Positions 43,701-51,627 of a stretch of DNA of 64,000 bases are shown piece after piece. Source of the DNA: Sphingobacterium sp. HMA12 (GTDB lineage Bacteria; Bacteroidota; Bacteroidia; Sphingobacteriales; Sphingobacteriaceae); assembly GCF_002933815.1 (NCBI RefSeq), contig NZ_BEYR01000001.1, forward strand, positions 2,101,765 to 2,165,764, given 5' to 3'. Each line of letters starts with the position of its first letter. The first letter of the stretch is position 1. A program made the position numbers and the translations under genes. The notes beneath the pieces were generated by a model. The model searched no databases. It was given only the letters and a program-made list of their open reading frames with translations, and was not told the origin of the DNA.

Positions 43701-44189
43701 TATAAAAACTTTGACCTTTCCATATTCTTTCAAGGAGTCGCTGACGTAGGTATCATGGCCAATGGCAGTGAAATTCCGGGAAAAGGTATGGGAGTCAATG
43801 GTGTCGGGGTTCTCCCTTTTTCTGGTTTGGGAATCTACCCGAACAATACCATGTCAATTGTTGAGGACCGTTGGACCGCAGACAACCCACGCCAGGATGC
43901 TTACTACCCACGTCTTACCATGGCCAGCGGCAGTGACAACAATTATATCAACAGTACACACTGGTTAAAAGATGGGGCTTATATACGTATGAAACAAGCC
44001 TCTGTGGGCTATAATATTAAAGCAAAAGGATTGGACAAACTTGGTTTCACTTCGCTTTATCTGTATTCATCAGGCCAAAACCTCCTGACGTTTAGCAAAT
44101 TCAAGCTCTGGGATCCCGAATTGGGAAGCAACGGCGCCAAATATCCATTAAATCGCATGATCACCTTTGGCGTTCGGGCACAGTTTTAA
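40752..44189 (+). CDS. SusC-family TonB-dependent outer-membrane transporter with STN domain
   Basis: 1145 residues. After the signal region, an STN (secretin/TonB short N-terminal) domain spans ~43-100 (VDLVLAEISKQAQLDLLYDS...VIKKTLIIRP), which marks transducers that signal to anti-sigma factors. Then a CarboxypepD_reg-like domain (~132-210; GSVKDQQGNPLAGVTVRI), a plug domain (DDVVVVGYGTQKK onward) and the long beta-barrel. It imports oligosaccharides across the outer membrane with its SusD partner. The start at 40752 is kept because the N-terminal extension is usual for this group; a Met at 40809 is also possible. It is followed after 20 bp by the SusD gene. Confidence 0.97.
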   Translation: MKIIPGKEQYMFLIKTLLIMKFYLLLAFFGVVQAKIPVYSQKMNLHFKNSKVDLVLAEISKQAQLDLLYDSKLIKKASPVTLNLENATLNEALTALFRNQALEFEVIKKTLIIRPKESTGTARTAELIENQKAINGSVKDQQGNPLAGVTVRIKNTQITTTTDGNGNFTIAPPSGSGQVVLTFTYVGYEPTERQADNKSHLNIALALANNNLDDVVVVGYGTQKKINVTGAVSSVNMADMRTPVPNLSNALAGKVAGIISVQSSGEPGYDNSTFTIRGIGTFTGERNVAPLIIIDGVQRDDVNGGFGGSFNNIDPEDISSISLLKDASSTAMYGAKGANGVMIITTKRGVAGKPKISFKAETGFSGFTKTPQMLDGVKYMELQNEARTNMGLPPTYSDELIQKTKSGLDPYIYPNVNWIDEVYKKNSMLTNANINITGGGESVKYYISGSYYNQTGPYKVSNLNNYNPNLDFKRYDFRSNVDVNLSKTTSVQLNLTGMLVNSRYPGIAAGDLWYLAYATTPVAYPIQYPDGKWAGPLSGGGANPLNEVQNNGYSSEFKPIVQSVLTINQKLDAITQGLSAYARFSFDSYGEFNNRRSGKNDLWQATGRTPEGELIFNQSRVGQQFLDYSQESSGQRVMYLEGNLNYDRTFNDHKIGGMFLYNMRNRLVSLAGDVIGSIPYRNQSLAGRITYGFRDKYLAEVNAGYTGSENFEKGQKFGLFPSASAGWVISNEEFFEPLKKTFSLLKIRGSYGIVGNDNIGAGGRFPYLTQIGGGGSTGFGLNGAWAGGKTENVMGVENLTWEKSYKTGIGLEIGLWNKLNLIFDGFAERRKDILIRRGSISSIAGYNSLAVYANKGEMDNKGMDASIEYNDKFGDVGLRLFGNVTYSRNKIVFADEPVRRYAYQSMTGTRFGEYQGHIAMGYFMNKEEVESAPQQKFSPVSPGDIRYKNLNAEDDNIIDPYDRTYLGKSWFPSWLYGAGFSVSYKNFDLSIFFQGVADVGIMANGSEIPGKGMGVNGVGVLPFSGLGIYPNNTMSIVEDRWTADNPRQDAYYPRLTMASGSDNNYINSTHWLKDGAYIRMKQASVGYNIKAKGLDKLGFTSLYLYSSGQNLLTFSKFKLWDPELGSNGAKYPLNRMITFGVRAQF

Positions 44190-44209
44190 TCTAAATCTAT
44201 ACAATAACC

Positions 44210-46087
44210 ATGAAACAGATATCATCAAAATATATTGCATCAGGTCTATTAGCGCTAGCCTTATGCCAAAATATGCAAAGCTGTAATTATTTGGATAAGA
44301 AACCCGATAACCTCCTCACTTCAGACATGGTTTGGGAAACCAGGGCCAATGCGGAATCTTACTTAAATCAGATATATAGTTATATCGAAACGCCCGTAGA
44401 CGATTTTACTACCCTCGGAGCCAGCGACGAAACCTCATGTAATATACCCGTTGTGAATGTTCGGCAAATGGCTGTCGGGAACTGGAATCCACAAAGCATG
44501 TACTGGCAACATTATTGGAATAATGCATATACTGCCATTAGGCAATCATTTATTTTTGAGGAAAACATCGACAAAGTTCCTGAAGGCGCACTGAGCACAG
44601 AACTTAAAGTACAATACAAAGCCGAAGCAAGGTTTTTGCGGGGCTGGTACTATTGGAAATTGCTACGTCAATATGGCCCAGCGGTATTGTTGAAAGGGAC
44701 ATTGGGTTTGAATGAAGATTTCAACAAATATCCCCGCAATTCATTTCAGGAATGCGTCGATTACATTAATAGCATGATGGATCTTGCCGCAGCAGACCTT
44801 CCTGTGGTATGGTCCGCCTCGTCCAATTACGGTCGTCCAAGTAAAGGAACCTGTTTAGCCATAAAATCACAAGTAGCGCTATGGGCTGCAAGCCCCTTAT
44901 GGAATGGGAATCCACGTTTTGCAAATTTCAAAAACAAAGATGGTAAGGCCCTCGCCCCTTTACAGAACGATGCCAATAAATGGCAATTGGCCGCTGATGC
45001 TGCAAAAGCTGTTATTGACTTAAATGCTTATAAGCTCTTTACTAATCTGGATGAAGGCGATTCAAAATTCGATCCTTACCTGTCATTCCGTAACCTCTTC
45101 TTAACAAACTGGAATAGTGAGATTATTTTTTCCACGCACAAAGCAGACACTTGGCAGTGGGGGCATGAGAAACGAAGTGCACCTGAACCCGGCGGGATTG
45201 CCATGATGAATGCCACACAAAATGTTGTGGATGCCCACCTGATGCGTAATGGCAAAACCATTGATGATCCCAGTTCTGGTTATCGGGAGGATGGTTTCGT
45301 AGCAACAGATGATCCAGCCGAGTGGGGCAAGAGCCGCGATGGTGTCAATAGAGGATACATCGCCGGCAATTCAAATATGTATGTAAACCGTGAAGCGCGA
45401 TTTTATGTCAATATTCTTTATAATGGTAAGCCTATACTACCCGCTCCGACAGCCGATGACCGCAACTTCTTTTCGTCGGATGCCAACAAGGATGGACGGG
45501 GAAGAGCTGAGTTTTATTATTCGGGAAAAGCCGGATTGGCCCAGAATTCAAATAGTGCAGATAAAACCGGATACCTTGCACAAAAAAATGTCAGTCCAGC
45601 TACTAATATTCGCCAGGATCGTCCCGCATATCGTCCGTATATCCATATCCGTCTGGCCGAAATCTATTTAAACTACGCGGAATCTCTAAATGAAGTTAAT
45701 CCGAGCCATCCTGATATTCTGACCTATCTGAACCTGATACGTCAACGGGCCGGTTTACCTAAACTGGAAACAGTATATCCGCAGATAGTAGGCAATAAAG
45801 ATGAACAGCGTAAATGGATTCTTCACGAGCGACAAATTGAGCTAGCGTTTGAAGGTGACCGTTATTTCACCCTCATTCGTCGACTGATGATGGGAAACCC
45901 GTCCTCTCGAGCAATATACCGGATGAATATCGCTTCAAACGATAACAATCAAGGATTTTTTTACCAGGATTTTTACAGAAGAAATTTATTGCAAAACAGA
46001 TTCTGGGATGATAAAATGTATATGTTCCCTATTTTACAGGATGATATCGACAAGAACACGGCGCTTGTTCAAAATCCAGGCTGGTAA
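44210..46087 (+). CDS. SusD-family outer-membrane glycan-binding lipoprotein
   Basis: 625 residues, starting with a lipoprotein signal (lipobox MQSC, Cys near 25). SusD/RagB-type TPR-like helices are visible: AYTAIRQSFIFEENIDKV, YKAEARFLRGWYYWKLLRQYGPAVLL, and the C-terminal HIRLAEIYLNYAESLNE...LNLIRQRAGLP...ILHERQIELAFEGDRYFTLIRR. It binds the polysaccharide at the surface and hands it to the SusC channel encoded just upstream. Followed by the IPT/NHL lipoprotein gene after 125 bp. Confidence 0.97.
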   Translation: MKQISSKYIASGLLALALCQNMQSCNYLDKKPDNLLTSDMVWETRANAESYLNQIYSYIETPVDDFTTLGASDETSCNIPVVNVRQMAVGNWNPQSMYWQHYWNNAYTAIRQSFIFEENIDKVPEGALSTELKVQYKAEARFLRGWYYWKLLRQYGPAVLLKGTLGLNEDFNKYPRNSFQECVDYINSMMDLAAADLPVVWSASSNYGRPSKGTCLAIKSQVALWAASPLWNGNPRFANFKNKDGKALAPLQNDANKWQLAADAAKAVIDLNAYKLFTNLDEGDSKFDPYLSFRNLFLTNWNSEIIFSTHKADTWQWGHEKRSAPEPGGIAMMNATQNVVDAHLMRNGKTIDDPSSGYREDGFVATDDPAEWGKSRDGVNRGYIAGNSNMYVNREARFYVNILYNGKPILPAPTADDRNFFSSDANKDGRGRAEFYYSGKAGLAQNSNSADKTGYLAQKNVSPATNIRQDRPAYRPYIHIRLAEIYLNYAESLNEVNPSHPDILTYLNLIRQRAGLPKLETVYPQIVGNKDEQRKWILHERQIELAFEGDRYFTLIRRLMMGNPSSRAIYRMNIASNDNNQGFFYQDFYRRNLLQNRFWDDKMYMFPILQDDIDKNTALVQNPGW

Positions 46088-46212
46088 TTAAGGTTTTAAT
46101 TTTCACTATTTATGAACCCTTTCTAGTTGAAATTTTGTTTTTATCATACCGATACATGTAAATTTTAAATAGGAAAAGCTCCATCTGGCGGATGGAAAAA
46201 AATTATTAACAG

Positions 46213-47535
46213 ATGAAATTAATATATAAAAGGAATTTATTCTTCCCCCTCCTCTCCTTGGTGATATTGGCGGGAATATTTTCATGTAAGAAAGATAATA
46301 TGGGTGCAACACATGATCCCAATGCAGCCATTGTTGTCACGGATTTCCTTCCAAAGCAAGGTGTCTATGGAACAGAAGTCCTGATCAATGGTGAGAACTT
46401 TACAACGGATACAACTGCAATTTCCGTTAAACTCAATGGTATACCTTTAAAAATCGTTGGCTCAAACGGTACCCAGATCATGGCAATAGTCCCTAAAAGA
46501 GCTGGTAGCGGACCTATTGAAGTCTCTATTGGGGGGAAAACAGGAACATCCAAAGATAGCTACAGCTATATCTATAAAAGAACGGTCAGTACCTTGGCGG
46601 GCAACGGAGCAGCGGGATTCGCTAATGGAAAAGGTGCTGATGCGAAGTTCAATTTTGGTGGTGAGTCCTGGTACCGCAATGGCGGTATCGCTGTAGATGA
46701 CGCATTAAATGTCTATGTCAGTGACCCCGGCAATCACTGTATCCGTAAAATAGATCCTGCTGGAAATGTAACTACACTAGCCGGATCCCCAAGTAATGCT
46801 GGTTTTGCAGACGGAAAAGGCGGTGAAGCACGCTTCAGCCTTCCTTATGGATTGACCATTGATGAACAGGGTAATCTGTATTGTGTCGATCCGGGAAACT
46901 GGGATATCCGCAAGATAACACCCGATGGAACGGCAAAACTTGTCGCCTGGGCTTCGAGAGAACCTTGGTTTATAGCCTATGATCGAACTGCAAAAAAGCT
47001 ATACTATAATTCGGTTACCTCCCCTGCTCCTATTTATCAATTAAATACAGATGGTACAGCCGTGACGACTGTCATCGATGGATTGAATTTTCCAGCAGGT
47101 ATGGCCTGCGGTCCGGATGGCAGTCTATACATCTGTCTACATGGCGATAACCAAATCAGAAAATACGACCCTAAAACCTGGAAGCCTACCATCATTGTCG
47201 GTTCAGGTAAATATGGTTATAAAAATGGTGTTAGTACGGCGGCTGAATTTGCACTCCCTTGGGGTATTGCGGCCGACAGCCAAAACAATGTGTATGTTGC
47301 CGGAAACGGTACTGCCGGCGGCGATAGCGGTTCCCCCGATCAGAGTGTCCGTTTTGTGGATGGGAAAACATTCCAAGTAAGTACATTTGCGGGATCCAAT
47401 ATCGCAGGTTTTACAAATGCCGTTGGCGAGGCTGCCTCATTTAACGTGCCTGGAGGCGTTACCGTAGACAAAAATGGTACAGTCTATGTCATCGACAAGA
47501 AAAATAATAGTGTCCGAAAGATTATATCAGAATAA
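46213..47535 (+). CDS. IPT/TIG + NHL-repeat lipoprotein, PUL accessory
   Basis: 440 residues. A lipoprotein signal (lipobox IFSC) is followed by an IPT/TIG domain (~33-118; DFLPKQGVYGTEVLINGENFTTD, IKVVG-like strands) and a run of NHL/beta-propeller repeats with the signature VDDALNVYVSDPGNHCIRKIDPAGNVTTLAG and similar units to the end. In many PULs a surface protein of this make-up sits beside SusCD and binds or positions glycan; it may also be a sensor. It is the third gene of the + strand unit and ends in a terminator at 47542. Confidence 0.85.
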   Translation: MKLIYKRNLFFPLLSLVILAGIFSCKKDNMGATHDPNAAIVVTDFLPKQGVYGTEVLINGENFTTDTTAISVKLNGIPLKIVGSNGTQIMAIVPKRAGSGPIEVSIGGKTGTSKDSYSYIYKRTVSTLAGNGAAGFANGKGADAKFNFGGESWYRNGGIAVDDALNVYVSDPGNHCIRKIDPAGNVTTLAGSPSNAGFADGKGGEARFSLPYGLTIDEQGNLYCVDPGNWDIRKITPDGTAKLVAWASREPWFIAYDRTAKKLYYNSVTSPAPIYQLNTDGTAVTTVIDGLNFPAGMACGPDGSLYICLHGDNQIRKYDPKTWKPTIIVGSGKYGYKNGVSTAAEFALPWGIAADSQNNVYVAGNGTAGGDSGSPDQSVRFVDGKTFQVSTFAGSNIAGFTNAVGEAASFNVPGGVTVDKNGTVYVIDKKNNSVRKIISE

Positions 47536-47541
47536 ATTAGC

Positions 47542-47580
47542 GGGTGTCCGAAACAGGGCGATCGGACACCCCTCTTTTTT
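47542..47580 (+). terminator. rho-independent terminator after the NHL gene
   Basis: GGGTGTCCG (47542-47550) pairs perfectly with CGGACACCC (47563-47571) with a 12-nt loop and is followed by CTCTTTTTT, a U tract. The stem core GGGTGTCC/GGACACCC matches the hairpin at 4483-4513. Confidence 0.85.
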
Positions 47581-47682
47581 GATTTTTGTTTGAATCCCCG
47601 ACAATATCTTTTCAATTCATGCATCCTCAGAAGCTTCACTTTTATGCCTTAGACAACTTCTTCAAATTTCAAATGACTTTAT

Positions 47683-49233
47683 ATGATTTTTAAGCATCTA
47701 TTTTCGTTGAGCTACGCACTATTGCAAGGTTTGCTATTGTGCGCGGCATGCAATCATGCTGATCATCTCGAACCTATTCAGACCGAATCCGGCCCTCAAA
47801 AAAGCAGGTACGTTTCGGTCACAGGTAATGACCAGAACAAGGGAACCGAGAGCAAACCCTTTCGTACTATCTCACGTGCTTTAGATGCAATATCACCGGG
47901 CGACACAATTTTTGTGCGTGAAGGTGCCTACCGTGAGAAACTATTGATTTCAAAATCAGGAAGTTCAGCGAAACTCATTACGATAAAACCCTATCCCAAT
48001 GAAGCTGTGGCCATTGATGGCGAAGGACTATCCATCTCCGGCACAGAAGCATTGGTAACGATCAGAAATGCCCGATTTATTCATTTTGACGGTTTTGAAA
48101 TCCGAAATTTTAAAACACAGACCAAGGACAATGATGTAAATGGGATTATTATTGATCAAGGTTCGAAAAACATTACCATACGAAATAATAGAGTCCATCA
48201 TATCGAGAACAATGCCAGTCCAGAGGATGGCAGAAGCGGACACGGCATTCTGGTCATCGGCAATACCACGGAAGCCTTACAGGATATTATTGTAGAGGAT
48301 AACACGATCCATGACTGTAATACGGGTTATTCCGAAAACCTCACCATCAATGGCTATGTGGATGGCTTTACGATTAGACGGAACAAAGTGTACAATGGTG
48401 AAAATATTGGTATTGTTGCAGCTGGAGGTTATACTGCCAATGCCACTGCAAGCCTGAACTATGTACGGAATGGACTGATCAGCCAAAACCAAGTCTATGA
48501 TATTGACGGTAGAACTGGTCCCATTCCCGCGTTTGCCCAGCATAACGGGGCAATTGGGATTTACATCGATGGCGCCCGGGATATCATTGTTGACAGAAAC
48601 AGTGTCTATCGCTGTGGCCGGGGAATCGGATTAGTCAGTGAAACCGATAATTTCCCTACACGTGACTGTATTGTAAGAAATAACGAGGTCTATAACAACT
48701 CACTCGCAGGGATAAGCCTGGGTGGCTATCTAAATTACACCGGTGGTGGCACGCTGAATTGTTATGTTGTGAATAACACCTTATTTAATAATAATATCGA
48801 CAAGGGATATTTTGACGAAATTGAAGGTGAAATACGACTTGTTGAGAACTGCACAGATAACATCATCCAAAATAATATTATTGTAGCACAGCCCAATAGC
48901 GTATTTATTCATAAATATACCAATACAGGTAAATCCAATAGGATTGACTACAATTTATACTTCAGTACAGGAGAATATCAGTGGATATGGAATGGGAAAG
49001 TTATCCGAGATCAACAAACCTGGAAATCAACGCTTATTGGGGATACGCATGCGATCTTTGGGCAGGATCCTGGATTTATATCAACGGCACAAGCACATTT
49101 TGGATTACAGAATTCATCTCCTGCCCTTGACAAGGGCAACTTTATTAGTCAAGCGATCAATGGCGCGCTGGATTTGAGCGGAAAGGCGAGATCAGAAGCA
49201 AATCGCATTGCGATTGGAGCATTTCAAAAATAA
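47683..49233 (+). CDS. right-handed parallel beta-helix lipoprotein (DUF1565-like)
   Basis: 516 residues with a lipoprotein signal (LLCAAC, Cys near 23). The N-terminal part carries the DUF1565-like opening YVSVTGNDQNKGTESKPFRTISRALDAISPGDTIFVREGAYRE. The rest is a right-handed parallel beta-helix with ~10 repeats around NNxI/NITIRNNRVHHIENN, and NDxIIDQGS motifs. Members include pectate lyases, alginate-type lyases and glycan-binding proteins; the key catalytic residues could not be assigned, so lyase, hydrolase or binding role is open. It follows the PUL unit after a terminator and may be separately transcribed. Confidence 0.82.
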   Translation: MIFKHLFSLSYALLQGLLLCAACNHADHLEPIQTESGPQKSRYVSVTGNDQNKGTESKPFRTISRALDAISPGDTIFVREGAYREKLLISKSGSSAKLITIKPYPNEAVAIDGEGLSISGTEALVTIRNARFIHFDGFEIRNFKTQTKDNDVNGIIIDQGSKNITIRNNRVHHIENNASPEDGRSGHGILVIGNTTEALQDIIVEDNTIHDCNTGYSENLTINGYVDGFTIRRNKVYNGENIGIVAAGGYTANATASLNYVRNGLISQNQVYDIDGRTGPIPAFAQHNGAIGIYIDGARDIIVDRNSVYRCGRGIGLVSETDNFPTRDCIVRNNEVYNNSLAGISLGGYLNYTGGGTLNCYVVNNTLFNNNIDKGYFDEIEGEIRLVENCTDNIIQNNIIVAQPNSVFIHKYTNTGKSNRIDYNLYFSTGEYQWIWNGKVIRDQQTWKSTLIGDTHAIFGQDPGFISTAQAHFGLQNSSPALDKGNFISQAINGALDLSGKARSEANRIAIGAFQK

Positions 49234-49249
49234 TCGTTTAAAAAGATAA

Positions 49250-49283
49250 TAGGCCAGTTAACATCAATTTGTCGACTGGCTAT
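49250..49283. terminator. weak hairpin between convergent genes
   Basis: GCCAGT (49253-49258 region) pairs with ACTGGC (49275-49280) with a bulge extending the stem to ATA/TAT, followed by CTTAATCTTT. It lies in the 70-bp space between the convergent beta-helix and acyltransferase genes. Confidence 0.4.
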
Positions 49284-49303
49284 CTTAATCTTTATTTCGG
49301 GTT

Positions 49304-50437
49304 TTATCCCTTAGATTTTAAAAATCGCTGCGTCAAATATTTTCGTACAGGGATATCGTATAGTTTCAAACAGCAATATGCAAGTACGATACTACCAATT
49401 ACTACCGCTGCAGCACCGGGCAATGATTCCTCAAAGCTAAGGTTTTCATTTTTCACCCAAGCGTAATACAAATAAATAAAAGGATAGTGCACCATATACA
49501 AGGGGTAAGAGATGTCTCCCAAGAATTTAGACAGGCTTTTCGTAAAGCCGTCCCCTTTTCCTGAAGCCCCTAAAACAACAAGCAGTGGAAAAACAAGCAC
49601 ACAGCAAAGGGTATCGTAGAGCCCATTCATCCAGAGGTTTTCAGCTCCCCCAATACGAGGAACCGCCAAAAGTGAAACAAGGATAATACTACAGATCCAA
49701 AATGCACCTTTCATTCGAAGGGGTTTAAATGCGCGTGATAAAAACAGTCCCGCTGTAAAAGAAAATAAAAGACGTAGTGATCCTGCTGTAAATTCTGTTC
49801 CGGTCAGTGAAAACCCCGCACAGATATCGCCCAAGGGGCCCCAGATCGCAAATATAGCCAATCCACAGCCTGCAGCGACGACAAGTGCGCCAAGTGCTTT
49901 TGTTGAAAATTTACGGATGATCAAAACATAAAGGATATTACCGATATATTCAAAAAATAAAGACCAGCTCGGGCCATTGAGTGGGAACATCTCCCCTAAG
50001 CCTCTTACTTCATGTCCAGGGAGGGCAGGGATCAGTAGTGCGTTCAATACCGTAGCCAGCAATAAAGCCGAAACAGTCACCTTGGACACATCCCATACTG
50101 AACACCCCTGAAAGTAGAACATAACAGCACCGATGATCGCCCCCATGACAACCATGGGATGAAGTCTTATCATCCGCCGTTTGATAAAATCCATGGTCGT
50201 CATCGTTCCCCAACGGTCATCATAAGCATAACCTACAACAAATCCAGAGAGCATAAAGAAAAAATCGACTGCTAGATAACCGTGGTTAATACGTTGATCC
50301 AGGTGGCTGGTTGCAAAGGCTTCAAAAATATGGAAGCATACGACTGTGATAGCTGCAACACCACGCAGGCCGTCGAGCACAGTATAATGTGGTTTGGTAT
50401 CGGCATAAGCAGAGGTAGAGGCTGTTGTATCGGGCAT
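49304..50437 (-). CDS. acyltransferase family 3 (OafA/YrhL-like) membrane protein
   Basis: 377 residues, about ten membrane helices. The catalytic motif is GLRGVAAITVVCFHIFEAF, followed by VDFFFMLSGFVVGYAYDD and a late FLGDISYPLYMVHYPFIYLYY. Such proteins transfer acetyl or other acyl groups to periplasmic or surface glycans. It is the first gene after the PUL on the minus strand, so it may modify a cell-surface polysaccharide or the sugars handled by the PUL; the acceptor is not readable. Confidence 0.9.
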   Translation of the reverse strand: MPDTTASTSAYADTKPHYTVLDGLRGVAAITVVCFHIFEAFATSHLDQRINHGYLAVDFFFMLSGFVVGYAYDDRWGTMTTMDFIKRRMIRLHPMVVMGAIIGAVMFYFQGCSVWDVSKVTVSALLLATVLNALLIPALPGHEVRGLGEMFPLNGPSWSLFFEYIGNILYVLIIRKFSTKALGALVVAAGCGLAIFAIWGPLGDICAGFSLTGTEFTAGSLRLLFSFTAGLFLSRAFKPLRMKGAFWICSIILVSLLAVPRIGGAENLWMNGLYDTLCCVLVFPLLVVLGASGKGDGFTKSLSKFLGDISYPLYMVHYPFIYLYYAWVKNENLSFEESLPGAAAVVIGSIVLAYCCLKLYDIPVRKYLTQRFLKSKG

Positions 50438-50539
50438 AGAAATAATAAGATTAGTTTGATTGATTTCCTAAAAACAAAGACGTAAATATAAACAAATTTC
50501 AAAAAATGCTGTATAACCGCCGTTCAAACTAATCTTTTC

Positions 50540-51325
50540 TTATTTAACAACGGGAATATAATCTCTCAAATAGACCTGTTCTTTCCGCATATCCTGAATA
50601 TATTCTTTACTAAAAATTTCCAGAAGTATATCAGAAATAGCTGTCGTCGTTGGACGTTCATCTTCGGATTCCCCAAACGAGAAAATCTCCTCCTCCGTCC
50701 TATCTTTCTTCGTTAAAAAATAATAGAAATCTTGACTTTCCCAACCTTTTACCCCAGAACCAGCTTCTTCTGATATGTGGAGGGCTGTATATGTTTTTTG
50801 TAGAAAATCCTGAAGACGCTGGTAATCGGTTTTGTTTTTTGATGTTTTAGTCGCATATAAATAAGCGAACTTACCATCATTATCTTCCGCCATAGCTAAC
50901 GCAGGAAAAGCAACACCATTCAACATGGCCAAGGTATCCTTCTTTTCGTTGTAGGACACCGTAGTATAGCGATAGCCATAATATTTCTTCGGTTTTAATT
51001 TCCTTGTTCCCCAACCCGAGGTAGACTCCAGATAAAATGGCGTTGGCAAGCTTCCTTCACTATCAAAAATTGCCATCGTATCTTTCTTGAACATGGCTGT
51101 CTCAAAAGCCTCTTTTAACGCTTTCTTATCCATCTCTTTCACATCAGAAGCCAGCATGGATTCCGTTTTTTTTATTTTCGGCGCATAAAAGGTTGAAACA
51201 TCAAACGTCTTATCCAATTTATCCAAGAATACAACATCCGGATCCTGAGATTGACAAGAATATAACAGCGTCGAGAAAAGCAGTGAGAAAAGGAGACTTT
51301 TTTTTATAGAACTAAATAGCTTCAT
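50540..51325 (-). CDS. lipoprotein of unknown function
   Basis: 261 residues with a lipoprotein signal (lipobox LLYSC, Cys near 24). The mature part is soluble and mixed alpha/beta, with YRYTTVSYNEKKDTLAMLNGVAFPALAMAEDNDGKFAYLYATKT in the middle and a C-terminal EEIFSFGESEDERPTTTAISDILLEIF. No named family recognised. It lies between the acyltransferase and GH30 genes on the same strand with large spacers, so co-transcription is uncertain. Confidence 0.6.
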   Translation of the reverse strand: MKLFSSIKKSLLFSLLFSTLLYSCQSQDPDVVFLDKLDKTFDVSTFYAPKIKKTESMLASDVKEMDKKALKEAFETAMFKKDTMAIFDSEGSLPTPFYLESTSGWGTRKLKPKKYYGYRYTTVSYNEKKDTLAMLNGVAFPALAMAEDNDGKFAYLYATKTSKNKTDYQRLQDFLQKTYTALHISEEAGSGVKGWESQDFYYFLTKKDRTEEEIFSFGESEDERPTTTAISDILLEIFSKEYIQDMRKEQVYLRDYIPVVK

Positions 51326-51627
51326 GGGTAAAATTGCTCAAAATTATCTTTTCATTTTCAATCTTAAACCAGCGGCAAAAGATATCCAAATATAATGAGT
51401 ACAGCGTTAGGTTAACAGTAATATTTACAATCCGTACAAACTGATTTAAAAAACGTCAATCGTTATCCGAAGAAGAAGACGCATTTATTAGAAAAGAATA
51501 GAAACTGTTAAAAAGTAACAACGAACCATCTAAACATTTACGGATTTCAACAAGGCCGTCGGAAGTAAAGAGAAAGGAAAACGGGAGTGTCTCCACTTTT
51601 TGAACACGCCCGCTTCCATTTATATCC
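51326..51627. other. 302-bp spacer holding the GH30 terminator
   Basis: Between the GH30 stop and the lipoprotein start on the minus strand. The only element seen is the terminator at 51581-51613. A minus-strand frame reading through it (51456-51659) is judged a shadow. Confidence 0.6.
51581..51613 (-). terminator. terminator of the GH30 gene
   Basis: Read on the minus strand, GCGGGCGTGT pairs with ACACTCCCGT (8 of 10 pairs) and is followed by TTTTCCTTTC. On the + strand the arms are 51581-51590 and 51604-51613. It lies 15 bp after the GH30 stop at 51628. Confidence 0.7.
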
